Source: an uncultured Olegusella sp.
GTDB lineage: Bacteria > Actinomycetota > Coriobacteriia > Coriobacteriales > Atopobiaceae
Direction of reading: 5' to 3'
Assembly (NCBI RefSeq): GCF_947253395.1
Contig: NZ_CAMXYY010000002.1
Span: 1-64,000, forward strand
Length of the DNA stretch: 64,000 nt
In this document: positions 35,682-46,313 of the stretch, one piece after another
Numbering within the stretch: the first letter of the stretch is position 1
Layout: every line of letters begins with the position of its first letter
Made by a program: the position numbers and the translations under genes
The notes under the pieces: generated by a model
What the model was told of the DNA's origin: nothing
Seen by the model: the letters and a program-made list of their open reading frames with translations, nothing else
The model's database searches: none

Positions 35682-35687
35682 TATAGT
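35682..35687 (+). promoter_or_regulatory. -10 element of the ECF transporter operon
   Basis: TATAGT at 35682-35687; no good -35 at 17 bp, so the promoter is tentative. A start near 35694 leaves about 33 nt before the leader peptide. Confidence 0.35.
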
Positions 35688-35726
35688 CCCACTAACACGA
35701 AATCGAGTGAAGAAGGGAGTTTGACC

Positions 35727-35801
35727 ATGATGACTCAGATAAGCACTTCTAAGGGCATGAACTGGTGGTGGCGTAGCTGGTCTTCTTTTGGTCGACTCTA
35801 G
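35727..35801 (+). CDS. Tryptophan-rich leader peptide
   Basis: A 24-codon reading frame from ATG 35727 to TAG 35799-35801. It has its own Shine-Dalgarno GGGAG (35715-35719) 7 nt upstream. Four tryptophan codons occur: three in a row at 35763-35771 (NWWWRSW) and one at 35778-35780. Trp is otherwise the rarest residue, so this is not chance. The stop overlaps the 5' side of a potential antiterminator. It acts as a sensor of charged tRNA-Trp by ribosome stalling; the product itself has no other likely role. Confidence 0.92.
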   Translation: MMTQISTSKGMNWWWRSWSSFGRL

Positions 35802-35862
35802 GTCGCTTGCTGCCACATGACTTGTGCAGACGACTTCCGGGTTGACCGGGAGCCGTTTTTTT
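35800..35862 (+). terminator. Transcription attenuator (antiterminator and terminator)
   Basis: Terminator: CGACTTCCGG (35831-35840), loop GTTGA, CCGGGAGCCG (35846-35855) with one mismatch, then seven T (35856-35862). Antiterminator: AGGTCG (35800-35805) can pair with CGACTT (35831-35836), with an inner stem CTG-CACA/TGTG-CAG. The two share 35831-35836 and are exclusive. A ribosome stalled on the Trp codons would leave the antiterminator free to form. Confidence 0.88.
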
Positions 35863-35913
35863 GTGTCGTTCAATCTACATTGACTATCAAAGCTCATGTT
35901 AGGAGAAACTCTC

Positions 35914-36483
35914 ATGGAAAATTCGAAGCATACTGGCGCTGAAGTCCGTACCATCAAAAGTACTCAGGCACAGTCAGGCAAGCTTGATGTTGGTTCTTTG
36001 GTTCTCGTCGCTATTCTTCTTGCTGCAGGTTTTATTCTCAATGCAACAGTGGGTAACATGCTCGCTATTACAGGTATCAAGCCTGAGTTTTGTATTGCTG
36101 CATATTGCTTGGCTATCCTGCTGCTTAAGCCGACCCTGCCTCAAGCCATAATCTTTGGTATTCTCGCGGCTACCGTCATTCAAATCACTACTTCTATTCC
36201 TGGCGTTGAATACGTTGCGGATATTCCTGGCGCAGTTGTAGCTTTTTTGCTCGTTAATAAATTTACCGATGACAAGACACCTGTATATCTTCCTTTTGTT
36301 GTGGGTTTTGTTACTACTTTGGTTTCTGGTCTGATTTTTGCTTCTATTGCAATGGTCATCGTACTTAAGGGTGCGCTTGCTTCCATGCTGCCCCTATTAA
36401 TTGTTGTGTTAAGTACTGCGGTGGGCAATGCCTTGGTAGTAGGTGGTCTTTACCCTGCTTTGCGTAAGGTTGTCTCTCGTTAA
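35914..36483 (+). CDS. trpP: ECF transporter S component, likely tryptophan-specific
   Basis: 189-aa substrate-binding membrane subunit with about six hydrophobic segments and a soluble basic N-terminus of ~25 residues. The order of segments and the region GNMLAITGIKPEFCIAAYC resembles TrpP-type and other ECF S components. It is directly downstream of the Trp attenuator and upstream of its own ATPase and T subunits, which supports Trp or a precursor as substrate. ATG 35914 has AGGAGAAA upstream; an ATG at 35896 in the same frame lies before the Shine-Dalgarno. The family call is good; the substrate is inferred from regulation. Confidence 0.75.
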   Translation: MENSKHTGAEVRTIKSTQAQSGKLDVGSLVLVAILLAAGFILNATVGNMLAITGIKPEFCIAAYCLAILLLKPTLPQAIIFGILAATVIQITTSIPGVEYVADIPGAVVAFLLVNKFTDDKTPVYLPFVVGFVTTLVSGLIFASIAMVIVLKGALASMLPLLIVVLSTAVGNALVVGGLYPALRKVVSR

Positions 36484-36491
36484 GTTGTATC

Positions 36492-36509
36492 AAGGATGCT
36501 GCCATCCTT
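36492..36509 (+). promoter_or_regulatory. Intercistronic hairpin before the ECF ATPase gene
   Basis: AAGGATG (36492-36498), loop CTGC, CATCCTT (36503-36509), without a T tract. It may tune the ratio of S component to ATPase; no more can be said. Confidence 0.4.
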
Positions 36510-36524
36510 TGAAAGGGGCTTGTA

Positions 36525-38342
36525 GTGTCAGTATGTAGGGCATGTGATTCGGCTGCCATACCAGTTATTCAGTTGTCTCACGTATCTTTTGCTTTTGAGG
36601 ATACGACGCAAAAAAATAACTCCCTGCATGTGCGCCCCTATGCGTTACATGATGTAAGTCTTGACATCAATGAAGGAGACTTCGTAGGTATCATTGGTCC
36701 TTCTGGAGCAGGTAAAACTACCCTTACTTCGGTGCTGTCGGGTGCGATACCTCATCATTATAAAGGTGAGTTCAGAGGTGCTTGTTTGGTAGCGGGTATT
36801 GATACCTGCGAAGTCGAGCTTACAGATGTCTCTCAGATTGTTGGTAGCGTCTTGCAGGACATTGATGCACAGATGGTTTCTGCAAACGTAGAAGATGAGT
36901 TGCTTTATGGTCTTGAAAACTTTGGTGTTGATCATGAGCACATAATGCCGCGCGTATTTGAGGCGCTTGAAGCGGTAGGCATCTCCGATTTGCTTCATCG
37001 CGATATTGCGACTCTTTCTGGAGGACAGAAGCAAAAAGTTGCGATTGCCGCAATTTTGGCCTTGCAACCTCGTGTATTGGTTTTAGATGAGCCTACGGCA
37101 GCACTCGATCCGCTTTCGTCACGTCAGGTATTTGATACGCTTCGTCTACTCAATCAGACTCAAGGAATTACAGTGGTTGTGGTAGAGCAAAAAGTTGCTC
37201 TGCTTGCTGAGTATTGTCAGCGTATGCTCGTGCTTTCCGAAGGAGCTGTTGCCCTTGATGGCAGCCCCGCAGAAGTTTTGACGCACCGTCAAGAGCTCAA
37301 AGCCATCGGTGTTGATTCTCCACGCGTTACCCGTGTTTCAAACAAGCTGCATGCAAAGCAATTACTTGATAAAAGCTGTTCTTTTTTGACTACGGATACT
37401 GCATTTGCTGGTATCAAGAATTTAATTGCTGACAATAAAACTCCTCGCAGGGCTGATTTTGAGCCCAGAAGAAGCGAAGACGCGTTTATAGTGCAACACG
37501 AAGCTGGTTCCAAGACCCAGCAACAGGCAGTCTTGTCTTTTGACCGCGTAGCTTTTTCCTATGGACCTCATGCCGCTTCGGTGCAAGATATTGATTTTGA
37601 GGTGTATCCCGGTGAGCTGCTTGCCATTATTGGTCAAAATGGTGCAGGTAAAACTACCCTTACCAAACTCATGAATGGTCTTCTCAAGCCCTCTGAAGGC
37701 AGGGTGACCATCTGTGGTTTGGATACATCTGTAGCTCGTACAAGTCAGATTGCACGTCATGTCTCGACGCTTTTTCAAGATCCCGATCATCAGATTTGCA
37801 AAGAAACTGTCCTCGATGAAGTGGCTTTTTCCTTGGAATTACTAGGCGTTGATACACAAATAGCCCGCTCTCGAGCAGCACAAACGATTAAACAGTTTTC
37901 CTTACCAGCCGATGTTGCTCCGTTTTCGCTTTCACGTGGCCAGCGGCAGATTGTGGCTCTTGCCAGTGTAATCGTAGTGCGCCCACAGTTACTCATTTTA
38001 GATGAGCCTACCTGTGGTCTTGATTATCAAGAGTGTATGGTTGTCATGAGGGCGGTCAAAGAGGCGCGCAAGCAGGGCTGTGCCATTGTGATGGTGTGTC
38101 ATGACATGGAAGTTGTCTATGACTTTGCAAGCCGCATTATGGTCATGTCTGATGGCTTTAGTCGTGCTGATGGCAATCCCGTTGAACTTTTTGAGAATTC
38201 TGAGCTCATGAAGCAGGCTTCTGTGGCACCGCCGCAGATTCTTGGTCTTTCTAGCAAGTTGGCAGCAGATGGCTACAGTGTCTATAAAAGTCTGTCTGAG
38301 GTGAGTGATATTGTGACTATTACGGAAGGTCTGGTGAGATAA
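36525..38342 (+). CDS. Fused double ATPase of an ECF transporter
   Basis: 605 aa with two ABC ATPase domains in one chain, equivalent to EcfA plus EcfA'. Domain 1 (~15-260): GPSGAGKTTL, LSGGQKQK, LVLDEPTAALD. Domain 2 (~340-580): GQNGAGKTTL, FSLSRGQRQ, LILDEPTCGLD. The two signature motifs differ (LSGGQ and LSRGQ), which may mean the sites are not equal. Start GTG 36525 after GAAAGGGG; there is no better ATG. ecfT begins on the base after its stop. Powers uptake through the T component. Confidence 0.93.
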   Translation: MSVCRACDSAAIPVIQLSHVSFAFEDTTQKNNSLHVRPYALHDVSLDINEGDFVGIIGPSGAGKTTLTSVLSGAIPHHYKGEFRGACLVAGIDTCEVELTDVSQIVGSVLQDIDAQMVSANVEDELLYGLENFGVDHEHIMPRVFEALEAVGISDLLHRDIATLSGGQKQKVAIAAILALQPRVLVLDEPTAALDPLSSRQVFDTLRLLNQTQGITVVVVEQKVALLAEYCQRMLVLSEGAVALDGSPAEVLTHRQELKAIGVDSPRVTRVSNKLHAKQLLDKSCSFLTTDTAFAGIKNLIADNKTPRRADFEPRRSEDAFIVQHEAGSKTQQQAVLSFDRVAFSYGPHAASVQDIDFEVYPGELLAIIGQNGAGKTTLTKLMNGLLKPSEGRVTICGLDTSVARTSQIARHVSTLFQDPDHQICKETVLDEVAFSLELLGVDTQIARSRAAQTIKQFSLPADVAPFSLSRGQRQIVALASVIVVRPQLLILDEPTCGLDYQECMVVMRAVKEARKQGCAIVMVCHDMEVVYDFASRIMVMSDGFSRADGNPVELFENSELMKQASVAPPQILGLSSKLAADGYSVYKSLSEVSDIVTITEGLVR

Positions 38343-39089
38343 ATGGCAGGTCTTCTGAAGTACTCTGAGGGTACCACCCTGCTTCATCGTGCTAATCCTC
38401 TTTCCAAGGTTTTATTGGCACTCTGTATTTGTGTGGCTGTTTTTTTAGCGCCTCATCCCTTTATATTGATGGGCATCATTGGTGTAGAAGTCCTCATAGG
38501 CCTTTATGCGGGCATTGGCAAAGAGACTTTAAGCCTGCTTACGGGTCTTTTGGGTTTGGGCTTGGTAATGTGCTTGGTTCAGGTGCTTATTATTCGAGAT
38601 GGCACGCCTATTTTTTTGTTTGTGACAGACCGAGGTCTTTCCACAGGTATATTAGTTGCTTTGCGCCTCGTAGCTTTTGCCATCCCCTTGGTACAAATGC
38701 TCACGTTGACTCGGCTTACTGATCTTGCAAATGCTGCAGTTGAAGTGTTGCACGTTCCTTATCGTTACGCTTTTACTATTACTACTGCTCTTCGTTTTGT
38801 GCCGATTTTTGCGGATGAGATGAACAAAATCGTTGAAGCTCAGACTGCCCGCGGTGCCTCTTTTGATGAGGGTAGCATTTTTAGACGCCTACGTCTGATG
38901 CTGCCGCTTGCAGCACCGTTGCTGATCTCTTCGGTTGCCAAAGCTGATGATACAGCGCTCGCAGCAGAGGAAAGAGGCTTTTATTTGCGCACGCGTTCCT
39001 CTTCCTATAAACGCTATCCTTTTGCTGCGGCTGATATTGTTGTTTTTGCCGCAGGTATGTTAATTGTGGCTGCTTCCATCATTTTATAA
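38343..39089 (+). CDS. ecfT: ECF transporter T component
   Basis: 248-aa membrane subunit that couples the ATPases to the S component. About five to six membrane segments, with two coupling motifs, QTARGAS (~176-182) and AEERGFY (~213-219), in the cytosolic helices. Joined to the ATPase gene without a gap. The dedicated S-A-T set in one operon makes this a group I-type ECF system rather than one sharing an energy module. Confidence 0.93.
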   Translation: MAGLLKYSEGTTLLHRANPLSKVLLALCICVAVFLAPHPFILMGIIGVEVLIGLYAGIGKETLSLLTGLLGLGLVMCLVQVLIIRDGTPIFLFVTDRGLSTGILVALRLVAFAIPLVQMLTLTRLTDLANAAVEVLHVPYRYAFTITTALRFVPIFADEMNKIVEAQTARGASFDEGSIFRRLRLMLPLAAPLLISSVAKADDTALAAEERGFYLRTRSSSYKRYPFAAADIVVFAAGMLIVAASIIL

Positions 39090-41691
<2,602 letters not shown>

Positions 41692-41737
41692 TAAGAAGGA
41701 TAACGAGACTCAATGAGCGGAGAGGAGAACCCTCGAA

Positions 41738-42544
41738 ATGCCTTTGCGAGAGCCTGATGACGGTAGTGGTGTCCTAAGTCCTGCGCATATCGCGAGTCAA
41801 AAGTTGCGTATACGCACGCCTGCCTGTGGTGACTTACCACTTTTGGGTACCGATCCAAAAAAGCGCTATCGTTTAGGTATTATGGGTGGGACTTTTGACC
41901 CCATTCATCATGGGCACCTTGTTTGTGCTGAGACCGCTTTTGATGCGCTCAATCTTGATGTCGTTGTTTTTATGCCTGCGGGTTCCCCCGCTTTTAAACA
42001 GCATGTTCATGTTTCTTCGGGTGAAGATCGCTATGCCATGACTCTGCTTGCCACCTCAGACAATCCACATTTTATGGCGAGTCGCTTTGAGGTAGACCGT
42101 GAAGGTGTGACGTATACAGCCGAAACTCTTCGTTTGCTGAGATCGATTTATCCAAATAATGTTGAGCTTTTCTTTATTACCGGAGCAGATGCTATTGCCG
42201 ATATAGTGCGTTGGAAGGATGCAGGAAATATTGCAGATTTAGCTCATCTCGTAGGTGCTACTCGTCCAGGTTATGACTTGAGGCATGCACAAACTGCAAT
42301 CGCAGAGTCTCCCTATGACTTCCAAGTAACTTATCTTGAAGTGCCGGCATTGGCAATTTCCTCAAGTTATCTGCGCAGGCGTGTTGAAGAAGGTCAGAGC
42401 CTACGTTATCTTACGCCGGATACTGTTACTGGCTATATTCACAAACATGAGCTTTATGGAGCACATTCGTTGAGTTATGGATCGGTGATGGCGCTGGAAA
42501 AAGCCCGTGTACATGATGGGGCTACAGAGGAAGTAACTGCATGA
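41738..42544 (+). CDS. nadD: Nicotinate-nucleotide adenylyltransferase
   Basis: Forms nicotinate adenine dinucleotide in NAD synthesis. 268 aa. GIMGGTFDPIHHGHL (HxGH site) and ISSSYLRRR are diagnostic. The catalytic region begins only at residue ~47; most relatives start within ten residues of it, so an N-terminal extension of about 38 residues is present. ATG 41738 follows GGAGAGGAGAA and no better start exists before the core. yqeK overlaps by 4 bases (ATGA). Confidence 0.93.
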   Translation: MPLREPDDGSGVLSPAHIASQKLRIRTPACGDLPLLGTDPKKRYRLGIMGGTFDPIHHGHLVCAETAFDALNLDVVVFMPAGSPAFKQHVHVSSGEDRYAMTLLATSDNPHFMASRFEVDREGVTYTAETLRLLRSIYPNNVELFFITGADAIADIVRWKDAGNIADLAHLVGATRPGYDLRHAQTAIAESPYDFQVTYLEVPALAISSSYLRRRVEEGQSLRYLTPDTVTGYIHKHELYGAHSLSYGSVMALEKARVHDGATEEVTA

Positions 42545-43176
42545 GTGGACTTCAAGTTTATCGCGACATCGATGAAGGTCTTGATGCTCATCAAAGCGCA
42601 GAGCTTGCAAAGCTACGTGCTGCTTTGCGTGAGCATATGGCTGTTGTTAAGCCTAAAAGATATGCTCATTCACTTTCTGTAGCGACTGAAGCAGGACGCT
42701 TGGCACATATCTATAGTGTTAGTCCCTATCTGGCACAAGCAGCCGGTATATTGCACGATTGGGATAAGACGCTCACCTTTGATGAGCAGTTGCAGCATGC
42801 TCAGGCTGCCAATATTGATATGGGTGTTGAGCTTTCCTTGGTGGGAAACCTTTTGCATGGCTTAACTGCCGCTCATGATTTACCTTCCAAATTTCCTGAA
42901 CTTCCTTCTGAAGTATGGCAAGCTATTGCTCGTCATACCACAGGGGCTCAGGATATGACGCCTCTTGATATGGTGTTATTTATTGCTGATGGCATTGAGC
43001 CTTTGCGTCCTGCAAGTCCAGGAATTGAGCGTACACGCTCGCTTGTGGGAAAAGTTTCGCTTGATGAGCTCTATTGGGAGTCGTTTATTGGTGGTGTAGT
43101 CTACGTGTTGGAAGGTAGACGCTACCTTTATCCGGGTACTCTAGAGTTATACAACAGCTATGTCCTTAAGCACTAA
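42541..43176 (+). CDS. yqeK: HD-domain hydrolase, YqeK family
   Basis: 211 aa. The HD motif in GILHDWDK and histidines in HSLSVA and ARHT fit the metal site of YqeK-type enzymes, which cleave diadenosine tetraphosphate symmetrically. ATGA overlap with nadD and rsfS next is the usual nadD-yqeK-rsfS order. A C-terminal segment EGRRYLYPGTLELYN completes the family pattern. Confidence 0.92.
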   Translation: MSGLQVYRDIDEGLDAHQSAELAKLRAALREHMAVVKPKRYAHSLSVATEAGRLAHIYSVSPYLAQAAGILHDWDKTLTFDEQLQHAQAANIDMGVELSLVGNLLHGLTAAHDLPSKFPELPSEVWQAIARHTTGAQDMTPLDMVLFIADGIEPLRPASPGIERTRSLVGKVSLDELYWESFIGGVVYVLEGRRYLYPGTLELYNSYVLKH

Positions 43177-43202
43177 GGAAGTCTTCAAGAAAGGTTGGCT
43201 AC

Positions 43203-43595
43203 ATGGCAGTTACACCCCTCGAACTCGTACACGTTGCCGCAATCGCTGCAGATGACAAAAAAGCTCAGGATATTGTCATTATCGATCTTGAAAATGAGAC
43301 CGATATGTGTGATTACTTCTTGATTTGTACAGCCTCTAGCAAGGCACAAGCTGATGCCGTGCTTGAGGCAATTGAGGAAAAGGTAAAGAAGAATTGCCAG
43401 GAAGCACCCTTATCTGTTGAAGGCAAAGCAGGTTCTGGCTGGACTTTGATGGATTATGGTGCCGTAGTTATTCATGTTTTTAGACCTCAAGCGCGTGAGT
43501 ATTTCCGTATTGAACGCCTTTGGGGAGATGCTCCACGTGTGAATTTTGGTTTAGAGGGTCAGGCAGAGCCAGATTCTTGTGACAAAAACAAATAA
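43203..43595 (+). CDS. rsfS: Ribosomal silencing factor RsfS
   Basis: 130 aa. Binds L14 and blocks subunit joining when nutrients are short. Motifs DIVIIDLEN, DYFLICTASSKAQADA, GSGWTLMDYGAVVIHVF and YFRIERLWGDA. Start ATG 43203 after GAAAGG. Convergent with dinB, with only 9 bases between the stops. Confidence 0.95.
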   Translation: MAVTPLELVHVAAIAADDKKAQDIVIIDLENETDMCDYFLICTASSKAQADAVLEAIEEKVKKNCQEAPLSVEGKAGSGWTLMDYGAVVIHVFRPQAREYFRIERLWGDAPRVNFGLEGQAEPDSCDKNK

Positions 43596-43604
43596 GCTGC
43601 AGGC

Positions 43605-44879
43605 TTATCGAGAGCGACCTTCTTCGTCGAGCTCGCCACGTAGACGCAAATCATGCCCATAGGCAATAACTGAATTTCCAAAACGTGATTTTAGTTCGTC
43701 AGTGGTAAGAGCAAGGCGACGTAGGTCACGTTTTTTCTTAGCAAGACGTTTGCTCTCTTCCACATCAGATTCCGTCTCAAAAAGACTGAGTTGTTGAGAG
43801 TTGCTTGCCTCAAAATTGCTTATACCCACGCCTACAAGACGTACAGGGCTCCCTTCATGCCAAATCTGCTCAAGAAGTTCGAGTGCTACCTGGGCAAATT
43901 CGTGTTCATCATCTGTGGGCCTGTCAAGTTGGCGCTGAATAGTATGGCTTTTATTGAAGTCAAACTTAAGCTTTAAGCTTAGTTCGCTACCTTTAAGCCC
44001 TTTTTTTCTCAGGCGTGTACCCGTGAGCGCGGCTACATGCAAAACTGCGGCATGGACATCTTTTTTATTGCATAGATCGTGGGCAAAGGTACGCTCAGAA
44101 GAAACTGACTTTGGCACTTCATGTACGGCCCGCTCCGCGACAATGCTTTGTTCTTTGCCTGCTGCGCGCTCTATGAGGCGAGGTCCATAACTCCCCATCA
44201 TTCGTCTGAGTTGTTGTGGATCTGCTTGGGCAAGTTGTCCGAGAGTTTTTATATGTAGCGCTTGTAGTCTTGCTTCCGCTTTGCTTCCGATACCACTCAT
44301 AGCGCGTACGGGCAAAGGTGCCAAAAAGAGAGCTTCTGTACCTGGAGGTACAACGGTGAGTCCACGGGGTTTTTCTCGCTCAGAAGCGATTTTGGCTATA
44401 GTTTTGTTAATGCCAAGTCCGATGGAGCAACTAATTCCAAGTTTTTCCACACGATTTTGAATTCGCCGACAAATAACAAGGGGATTTTCTGCAGCATAAC
44501 GACCAGGTGTTATATCAAAAAAAGCCTCATCAATAGAAACTTGCTCTACCAAGGGTGTTTCATCAACAAGAATATTCATGACAGCTGCAGATAACTCGCG
44601 GTATCGCGAGAAATGACCTTCAGTCCAAATTGCTTGGGGGCAAAGACGTTCTGCCAGAACACTAGGCATAGCAGAATGTACGCCAAATTTGCGTGCCTCA
44701 TAAGATGCGGTCGAAACGACACCACGACGCTTTGAAGACCCTCCAACAATAAGGGGCTTACCTCGCCATTCTGGGTGATCAAGCTGTTCGACCGAGGCAA
44801 AGAACGCATCCAGATCAAGCAAGCCGATTGCTCGTCCTGACCAAGGAATTACCGCTCTGTCATCCTTTACATTCTCCAT
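43605..44879 (-). CDS. dinB: DNA polymerase IV (Y family)
   Basis: Error-prone lesion-bypass polymerase, ~424 aa. Catalytic motifs LDLDAFFASVEQ, YEARKFGVHSAMP and VSIDEAFFDIT, helix-hairpin-helix region GIGSKAEARLQAL, and a C-terminal little-finger domain. No clear clamp-binding QLxLF except QLSLF near residue 370, which fits well. The start is ATG 44879: a perfect -10 TATAAT (44892-44887 on the minus strand) leaves exactly seven bases before this ATG, so the transcript is probably leaderless. No Shine-Dalgarno precedes either ATG 44879 or 44888. Confidence 0.94.
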   Translation of the reverse strand: MENVKDDRAVIPWSGRAIGLLDLDAFFASVEQLDHPEWRGKPLIVGGSSKRRGVVSTASYEARKFGVHSAMPSVLAERLCPQAIWTEGHFSRYRELSAAVMNILVDETPLVEQVSIDEAFFDITPGRYAAENPLVICRRIQNRVEKLGISCSIGLGINKTIAKIASEREKPRGLTVVPPGTEALFLAPLPVRAMSGIGSKAEARLQALHIKTLGQLAQADPQQLRRMMGSYGPRLIERAAGKEQSIVAERAVHEVPKSVSSERTFAHDLCNKKDVHAAVLHVAALTGTRLRKKGLKGSELSLKLKFDFNKSHTIQRQLDRPTDDEHEFAQVALELLEQIWHEGSPVRLVGVGISNFEASNSQQLSLFETESDVEESKRLAKKKRDLRRLALTTDELKSRFGNSVIAYGHDLRLRGELDEEGRSR

Positions 44880-44886
44880 GCTTATC

Positions 44887-44892
44887 ATTATA
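44887..44892 (-). promoter_or_regulatory. -10 box of dinB, leaderless start
   Basis: TATAAT on the minus strand with its last base at 44887; the seventh base after it is 44880, so transcription would start at about the A of ATG 44879. The -35 region is poor. No LexA-type palindrome was evident. Confidence 0.45.
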
Positions 44893-45050
44893 GGTAAGTA
44901 GCAAGATGGCTCCTTTGTTCTAGATGCCTGTGCAATAAGCTGAAGTTATGCTTATTCAAAAATTCAAAAAAACATTGATAAATTTGTTCTTAGAGCTGCT
45001 TAAACGTTGCTTTTACATGGATTTTGTCTTTAAGATATAAAAACTATACC

Positions 45051-45078
45051 TTGCACCAAACGCTAAGAGTCGTATAGT
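45051..45078 (+). promoter_or_regulatory. Promoter of the rpsP operon
   Basis: TTGCAC (45051-45056), 16-bp spacer, TATAGT (45073-45078). Start near 45085, leaving a leader of about 65 nt before the S16 start at 45150. Confidence 0.65.
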
Positions 45079-45149
45079 AGGAGAGCATTTGTGTGGCAAA
45101 GCGGCACAACTACTACTACCACGGTGTCGCTCGTCTGAAGGAGTTTTCA

Positions 45150-45467
45150 TTGGCAGTCAAGATTCGTTTGGCCCGTCACGGCGCCAAGAAGCGTCCCTAT
45201 TATCGCGTTGTCGTCGCTGATGGTCGTATGCCTCGCGATGGTCGTTATATTGAGGAGGTTGGTCGCTATAATCCTTTGACCACTCCCAAGACCATTCAGC
45301 TTGACCTTGAGAAGATTGATGAGTGGGTTGCTAAGGGTGCTCAGCCCAGCTCTACCGTCTCTCATCTGATGGACATTGTGCGTACTGGTGCTCCCGCACC
45401 TGAGAAGAAGGCCAAGCTTTCTAAAAAGGCTCAGGCCAAGGTATCAGCAGCCCAGGACGAGGAGTAA
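45150..45467 (+). CDS. rpsP: 30S ribosomal protein S16
   Basis: 105 aa. [22 protein letters not shown] is the family start, so TTG 45150 is chosen; AAGGAG is 6 nt upstream. The same frame is open back to a GTG at 45093, which would add 19 residues ([10 protein letters not shown]...), but the purine-rich AGGAG before it lies upstream of the predicted transcription start, so it is probably not used. First gene of rpsP-khpA-rimM-trmD-lepB. Confidence 0.95.
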   Translation: MAVKIRLARHGAKKRPYYRVVVADGRMPRDGRYIEEVGRYNPLTTPKTIQLDLEKIDEWVAKGAQPSSTVSHLMDIVRTGAPAPEKKAKLSKKAQAKVSAAQDEE

Positions 45468-45470
45468 GCC

Positions 45471-45788
45471 ATGACCGGCGAATTCGCCGACGTCACTGAG
45501 GAGACCATCGACGTAGTCGAGGAGATTCAGGACGACGAGGAGCTCGCCTCGGACAAGGTTGCAGATCTCGTGGAGTATATCGTGTGCGGTTTGGTAGCTG
45601 ATCAAGATAGTGTTTCTTTGGATGTTACCGACCGTGAGGGCAGCGCACTTATTGAGGTGAGCTGCGCCGAAGAGGACGCCGGCCGTATTATTGGTCGTCG
45701 TGGTCGCACGATTAAGGCCATTCGCACGCTTGCTCGTGCCCTTGGTTCACGTGTGGGTACTTCTGTCGAGGTAGAGGTTGTAGGTTAG
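45471..45788 (+). CDS. khpA: KH-domain RNA-binding protein KhpA
   Basis: 105 aa. A single KH domain with GRIIGRRGRTIKAIRTLARA (GxxG loop). The first ~30 residues are an acidic tail (EETIDVVEEIQDDEEL) not common in Firmicutes versions. RNA-binding protein linked to cell elongation and division in other bacteria. Start ATG 45471, 3 bp after rpsP. Confidence 0.93.
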   Translation: MTGEFADVTEETIDVVEEIQDDEELASDKVADLVEYIVCGLVADQDSVSLDVTDREGSALIEVSCAEEDAGRIIGRRGRTIKAIRTLARALGSRVGTSVEVEVVG

Positions 45789-45794
45789 GTGGCC

Positions 45795-46301
45795 ATGGCG
45801 CGCAAACATTGGCGCTTGGTCGCAGGTATAACAAAGACACATGGCAAAGGTGGGGAGGTCGTAGCGACTCCGGTCGCGGGGCTTCCCCCCTTGTTATACG
45901 CTGGTATGCATGTGGCTTGTGTTCCACCTGTGCTCAAGCGAGATAGGTTCCATCGGATACATCATGTGACCAACGCAGGTTCAGGTCAACTGATTTCCTT
46001 ATCTGATGTCACAAGTATTTCTGATGCCCAAGCCCTGGTAGGTCATTGTCTTTTAGCTCTTGTAGAAGAGCTGCCTGATGATTTAGGTCCTACTTTGGAT
46101 GAACTGTTGGGTCGTCATGTGGCTGACCGCAGGTATGGTGAACTAGGACATATCTCTGAGATTATGGTAGGTCCTGCCAATGATGTTTGGGTGGTGCGTC
46201 AAGGCAACAAAGAAGTATTGATTCCTGCCATTGATGAGTTCATTGACGCGTTGCCTGCTCAAGGCGTTATTCATGTTCATTTGCCTGATGGACTTGTTTA
46301 G
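45795..46301 (+). CDS. rimM: 16S rRNA processing protein RimM
   Basis: 168 aa, assists 30S maturation and binds S19. RimM domain with GITKTHGKGGEV and a PRC-barrel C-terminus with EVLIPAIDEFI. GTG 45789 or ATG 45795 are possible, both just after the khpA stop. The position between khpA and trmD is the standard order. Confidence 0.93.
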   Translation: MARKHWRLVAGITKTHGKGGEVVATPVAGLPPLLYAGMHVACVPPVLKRDRFHRIHHVTNAGSGQLISLSDVTSISDAQALVGHCLLALVEELPDDLGPTLDELLGRHVADRRYGELGHISEIMVGPANDVWVVRQGNKEVLIPAIDEFIDALPAQGVIHVHLPDGLV

Positions 46302-46313
46302 GGAGGAGAGGCT

